From Phycisphaerae bacterium (GTDB lineage Bacteria; Planctomycetota; Phycisphaerae; Sedimentisphaerales; Anaerohalosphaeraceae), in contig JACZKQ010000069.1 in assembly GCA_014859965.1 (NCBI GenBank), forward strand, positions 1-42,710: a DNA stretch of 42,710 bases, written 5' to 3'. The translations under genes were made by a program, and so were the position numbers. The notes under the pieces were generated by a model, which was given only the letters and a program-made list of their open reading frames with translations, had not been told where the DNA came from and did not search any database. Shown here one piece after another: positions 41,362 through 42,710 of the stretch. Numbering within the stretch: position 1 is the first letter of the stretch; the number at the start of each line of letters is the position of its first letter.

Positions 41362-42710
41362 TCATTCGCTCCAGGGCTGCGCTAACCAGTCACCCGCAGT
41401 CGACACCGCAGGCCGCTCCCAAACCCGGCACAAAGGCTCCCTGCCCCGCACCCATCCCTCGCCCGGCGACGCCACACCGTACCGCCGCGCCCGCGTCTTT
41501 TCGTTCACGTACTCATACAGAAGCGCCCCCATCTCGCCGCCGGTCTCCGCCGCCGCGGCCATCCCGAAAAACACGGGTCGCGCTCCCGCCGCCGCCCCGC
41601 GCGTCGCCAGCCGTCCGCCGCCGTCCGCCTTCACCGCATACACCGCAACCATATCCTCCCGCGCACGTCCCGGCCGCATCGCATAAAACGCAGGCTCACC
41701 CCGCGCGCCAAACGAGCGTCCCATGCCATACCGCGCCGCACCCTCCCCCGCCGTCGTCTCGTACACCGCCTCCGGCAGATAAACCCGCACGTCACCCAGG
41801 TCCACCCGATACATCACCTGGTTGTAATCATAGCGCGGCGTCGCCTCCGGCTCGGTCCCCGAAAAGGTGTGCGTATACGTCCCCTCGAAATAAATCAGCC
41901 GCCCGCCGTCCGCATCGAAATAAGGATGGTGCTTGGGGTTATAAAACGAGTAGCGATTATGCGTCACCACCTGCCGCGCATACCCCCACGGCCCAATCGG
42001 CGTCTCCGCCTCCGCATACCAAACCTCCCCCAGAAACGACGCCTCTCCGCCGAACTGCACCGTGATCATGACCCACTTGCCGCGATACGCATTCCAGTAA
42101 ACCGACCCGCTCTGCGGCGTCACGGCTTTGCCCGTCTCCACATCGTACAGCAGGCAATGGGCGTCCTTTTCCTTGCGCAGCGCCGCGATCAGCTCATGCC
42201 GACTCAGCCCGCTGCCCGCCAGCAGCGCACCGCTCGAAACCCACCGCAACCCCTTGCCCTTGTCCTGCGCAATCTCCAGCGCCGTAAGAATCTCATACTG
42301 CTTCGGATCGATCGCGCTCTCGTACGCCGCCTTCACGCGCATCCGCACCCCCAACTGAAACGGCGTCGGAAAATAGTAATACCGCTCACCGCCCACCTCG
42401 ACCCCGAACGGATGCCCCGAGTCGGCGAACAGCAAAAACTCCGGCCCGTCGCGCACAACCGTCACGAACTGCTCCTTCTCGTCGTCGTACACCATCATCC
42501 CGCGCTCGCTCGCCTCCCCCAGGCTCTTCATCCGCGCATACTTGGCGACCATCCGCCGCTTGCCCGCCGCGTCGTTCACCGCGAACACCCCGTCCAGCCA
42601 GATCATCCCCGGCTCGTCCATCGGCGCCATCTTCCGGCTGAACCCCGAGGCGTCCAAGAAGTACCGCAAGTCCACCCCGACGGCCGGGTCTAATCCGCCC
42701 GCCCCCGGCA
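41362..42710 (-). CDS. Propeller-like protein of unknown function, 5' end cut by window edge
   Basis: At least 449 residues, open to the right edge, so the N-terminus (possibly a signal peptide) is missing; GTG 42675 is only the first possible start inside the window. The visible part has repeated beta-strand blocks rich in Trp/Tyr: WLDGVFAVNDAAGKRRMVAKYARM, YWNAYRGKWVMITVQFGG, VWYAEAETPIGPWG, YSFYNPKHHPYFDADGGRLIYFEGTYTHTFSG. This layout (work done by metal/sugar-facing blades, the ETPIGPW block) resembles five-bladed propellers of the GH43/GH117 type, but I cannot confirm a family or catalytic residues. It converges on the porin gene, 83 nt away. Confidence 0.62.
   Translation of the reverse strand, partial: PGAGGLDPAVGVDLRYFLDASGFSRKMAPMDEPGMIWLDGVFAVNDAAGKRRMVAKYARMKSLGEASERGMMVYDDEKEQFVTVVRDGPEFLLFADSGHPFGVEVGGERYYYFPTPFQLGVRMRVKAAYESAIDPKQYEILTALEIAQDKGKGLRWVSSGALLAGSGLSRHELIAALRKEKDAHCLLYDVETGKAVTPQSGSVYWNAYRGKWVMITVQFGGEASFLGEVWYAEAETPIGPWGYARQVVTHNRYSFYNPKHHPYFDADGGRLIYFEGTYTHTFSGTEPEATPRYDYNQVMYRVDLGDVRVYLPEAVYETTAGEGAARYGMGRSFGARGEPAFYAMRPGRAREDMVAVYAVKADGGGRLATRGAAAGARPVFFGMAAAAETGGEMGALLYEYVNEKTRARRYGVASPGEGWVRGREPLCRVWERPAVSTAGDWLAQPWSE

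Noticed and set aside
1..42710. CRISPR arrays, insertion sequences, prophage, tRNA or rRNA genes
   Set aside because: No direct-repeat array, transposase, integrase, cloverleaf or rRNA-like segment was recognised on either strand.

Overview
The window looks like a chromosomal stretch of a flagellated, diderm, moderately GC-rich bacterium of the Planctomycetota, most likely class Phycisphaerae. This is an inference from gene content, not from a marker gene. The clues are a hydrazine-synthase-alpha-like PD40/di-heme secreted protein with a discoidin domain, an ECF sigma/HC2 anti-sigma pair with a large extracytoplasmic domain, large secreted GH2, GH106 and GH5-like hydrolases, a DcaP-like porin, and L- and P-ring flagellar genes together with SpoVG. 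No rRNA, tRNA, CRISPR array, transposase or phage gene was found.

Positions 1-13273 (minus strand) hold one flagellar rod/hook transcription unit in the order flgD, flgE, a membrane-anchored PilZ protein, flgF, flgG, flgA, flgH, flgI, flgJ (rod-binding domain only), flgN, flgK, flgL and a TPR-glycosyltransferase that runs off the left edge. A textbook sigma-54 (-24/-12) promoter lies 67 nt upstream of flgD. Divergent from it is a sigma-54 activator (13691-15082) with a degenerate receiver domain and an altered GAFTGA loop. An FlgM-type anti-sigma-28 factor follows (15559-15843). Two sigma-28-like boxes with the same unusual 17-nt spacing precede the activator and flgM. Together these suggest a local hierarchy: sigma-54 driving hook genes and sigma-28/FlgM driving later ones.

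Positions 15975-20341 carry housekeeping genes: ispE-spoVG (minus; SpoVG carries an inserted zinc ribbon), then on the plus strand a DedA/YqaA-like membrane protein, AMMECR1, a lipoprotein metallopeptidase and Maf. Positions 20405-22338 (minus) encode the ECF sigma factor and its membrane anti-sigma factor.

From 22619 to the right edge the genes are largely secreted and carbohydrate-related: a GH5-like hydrolase, a YbdG-type MscS channel overlapping an SMP-30/gluconolactonase lipoprotein, a small orphan protein, a secreted zinc-metallopeptidase, a URO-D-superfamily protein directly upstream of a GH106 alpha-L-rhamnosidase-like enzyme, a coiled-coil/HTH protein with a histone-H1-like tail, the HzsA-like di-heme protein divergent from a GH2 enzyme, a DcaP-like porin, and a propeller-like protein truncated by the right edge. 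Several have clear sigma-70-type promoters and possible operators, listed individually.
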